Below, piece after piece: positions 1-49,326 of a DNA stretch of 49,326 nucleotides (position 1 is the stretch's first letter; every line of letters starts with the position of its first letter). The stretch comes from Mnemiopsis leidyi (taxonomy: Eukaryota; Ctenophora; Tentaculata; Lobata; Bolinopsidae). The position numbers were made by a program, and so were the translations under genes. Below the pieces are notes generated by a model. The model had not been told where the DNA came from. It saw only the letters and a list, made by a program, of their open reading frames with translations, and made no database searches. The stretch lies in the NCBI GenBank assembly GCA_000226015.1, contig JH153905.1, positions 116,338-165,663 on the forward strand, written 5' to 3'.

Positions 1-852
1 ATGTAGTTGTNAGGGATAGTAATTCTTTAGAATTTAGGAGCGCGATGTAGGTAAGGTAAAAATCCATTCCACGTACAACGTAGGCGTAGCCATAAAAACT
101 CAAAAGCAAGCGGCCGAGTTGTCGGAGTGAAGGTTAATTGTTACCCCGGGCTAAAACGGAATATCACTTATTTTTAGAAAGAACGGCCAAGAGACTCTCC
201 CCGGTCAAAGGGAGCAACCAATTTATTGGTTTTTTGGTAATTTTCAGTTATATTTGACTAGATGTCTTGCGAGAGCCGGGCCGCGTATCAGCCACTGCAA
301 CATGCAAGCTAAGCCTAATGACACTGAAACTTAACATCCGACAAAATTCAATTAAAAAATAGACCTAGTCAAACTATTTGACTGCACCATCAAAATTAAA
401 TCCACATCCGTTGTTTTTAAAAGCTTAAATTTCACGGCCGGTTATAAGTTTTCAAAACCGAAAACTAGTATGTATCAACAGCAGCCATTATCGTCAGAAG
501 AGTTGGATAAAATGTCTCAGTTTCACGGCCAATATTTTCATTGTAGCTTCCATAGTATTCCATCAGCAGTCTTTGCGGCAGAATTTACTTTTACAAGATA
601 TCTGCTGCTGAAATTCTATGCTTCTAGCACTAGCAGAGGGCAAATCAAAGAAGCCTCTTTAGAATTTGAGAGATGGAAATCTAGCGTCCGCCTGAGACCT
701 AACTAAGCAGGCGCAATTCTTGTTTACTTTTTATCTAACTCAAAATAGCTTTAGTAAAAATATCTGTTCATCTAGGCTGTTCTAATTTATTGTAGAATGA
801 AGATGCTTTGCGCCAACAATTGCCATGGAAATTTGACACACTTATCAACATC
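1..852. other. Upstream intronic sequence, no supported exon
   Basis: No exon with a matching phase can be supported. Exon 1 needs a preceding exon that ends in phase 2. An open stretch at 470-706 has no usable donor before its stop codon. A single N is at position 11. The string CGCAATTCTTGTTTA at 711-725 recurs at 17475-17489, which hints at an old dispersed repeat. Confidence 0.5.
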
Positions 853-1191
853 ATATGACAAGTAAATAACACTGATATTTCAGTACCGGAGAATTTAAGG
901 AGAAGATAATGAAAGCTGTGTTTATTATTATATGACAAGTAAATAACACTGATATTTCAGTACCGGAGAATTTAAGGAGAAGATATTGAAAGCTGTGTTT
1001 ATTATTATATGACAAGTAAATAACACTGATATTTCAGTACCGGAGAATTTAAGGAGAAGATAATGAAAGCTGTATTTATTATTATATGACAAGTAAATAA
1101 CACTTATATTTCAGTACCGGAGAATTTAAGGAGAAGATCATGAAAGCTGTGTTTATTATTATATGACAAGTAAATAACACTGATATTTCAG

Positions 1192-48336
<47,145 letters not shown>

Positions 48337-48579
48337 AAATATTGTTTTTATAATCCCTGACCAGTAGACCAGTACTGGTAACAACAGTTAGAATTATACG
48401 GTGTTTGCGTGAGAATTTTAATCGATGATAGACTTAGAGCTGACAATACACTTACAAAGTATCTTGGTCGATTGAACACTATTCAAAAAAACTTACTATT
48501 GAAACCGATATTGATGATAAATGCAGTGTATATGGGACTGTACTTAAGACGTTCCACGTGTCTGGTTTGAATGATTTTC

Positions 48580-48585
48580 AATAAA
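48580..48585 (+). terminator. AATAAA polyadenylation signal, candidate 1
   Basis: AATAAA lies 244 bases after the stop codon in AT-rich sequence, a plausible 3' end for midasin mRNA. Confidence 0.55.
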
Positions 48586-48717
48586 TTTCTGGTATTGGGT
48601 TTAGCACACCACACAGCAGTATTGATCACGTGATACTTCTCACTCATAATAATAATTATAAGTTTATTCATCTTACAAGACAATCTCAGATCCTGGAAAC
48701 AATTTTATCTTTGAGTT

Positions 48718-48723
48718 AATAAA
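48718..48723 (+). terminator. AATAAA polyadenylation signal, candidate 2
   Basis: A second AATAAA lies 382 bases after the stop and could serve an alternative longer 3' UTR. Confidence 0.4.
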
Positions 48724-49326
48724 TGGAAATTATTTCATTTATTTTTAAGAATTAGTGTTTTTATCTTAACTTATTAAGGGGTATTTATTTTAATCAAGTA
48801 TATTTTGAATTAGATGCTGCATCTTATTCTTATTATTAGTTCCTCAATGGTAATACAACTAATTATCTATAATTATAAACCAATTTGAGTAAAAGCTGGA
48901 TGCTAGAAGTCACTGACTCACTGAAGGCAACATCAGAATAGATGAGTTATAATTTGACAGCTAAGTCTTATTTTGTTAACTTGAACTTTCTAGTAATCAG
49001 TAATGCAATTTATGCCGTTTCCCACACAATTGCTATGAGTTACGCGGTGCAATACTCGATTGATCAATGCTTGAAATTTTACGGTGTACTACTACTAGGC
49101 TGTCAGTAAATGTATATTATCTAATATGGTTCACGATATGCTAAGTAACATTTCACCTTGATCCATTTGACCTGGATGTGGACCGAAAACAGGTATTCCT
49201 TGTAAAAAATCGTATTTTAATATTTTCATTTATAAATTATAATGTTACGTTTATTTGTTGTATATTTCTACTCTGATCACCAAAAGTTTTACCAGTCACC
49301 ATGGGCATCTCAGTCTCTCTCTCTCT
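48724..49326. other. 3' flank, no gene seen
   Basis: AT-rich unique sequence that ends in a short CT run at the window edge. Confidence 0.5.

Noticed and set aside
470-706. 78-codon plus-strand open frame as an upstream midasin exon
   Set aside because: No donor before the stop gives the phase 2 that exon 1 needs, and no midasin-like motif was recognised.

Overview
This window is animal nuclear DNA: AT-rich, intron-dense, full of tandem repeats, inverted-repeat elements and tRNA-derived SINE-like sequence, with two assembly gaps (676 N at 21577-22252, 10 N at 35583-35592). Nothing suggests bacteria, a virus or a plasmid. The phylum cannot be fixed from the sequence alone; an invertebrate is likely.

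Almost the whole window is the 3' part of one plus-strand gene, midasin (MDN1, yeast Rea1), the giant AAA+ ATPase that removes assembly factors from pre-60S ribosomal particles. I resolve 42 exons between 1192 and 48336. They join with consistent intron phases into about 2,000 residues: the distal helical linker (exons 1-25, 1192-29653), the Asp/Glu-rich tail (exons 26-35, 32074-36853), and the approach to and whole of the C-terminal MIDAS domain, with stop codon (exons 36-42, 42047-48336). The N-terminal AAA ring lies upstream of the window. The 3' flank carries two AATAAA signals.

A separate three-exon gene of about 381 codons lies on the minus strand (41403-39913) inside the 5.2-kb midasin intron 36854-42046. 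It has a compact candidate promoter: two perfect GTCACGTGAC palindromes, a CCAAT box and an inverted repeat. I do not recognise its product.

The most unusual structural signal is that several tandem arrays are made of duplicated splice junctions. Arrays carry copies of the 3' splice site of exons 1, 12, 18, 26 and 28, and of the 5' splice site of exons 10 and 19. For most of these junctions only one copy gives an open reading frame; the others run quickly into a stop. Other introns carry a family of short inverted-repeat elements starting CAGTAAAACCTC (pogo/Tigger-like ends), older dispersed repeat pairs, recent duplications and microsatellites. One homopolymer (35914-35920) appears to shift the midasin frame and may be an assembly error.
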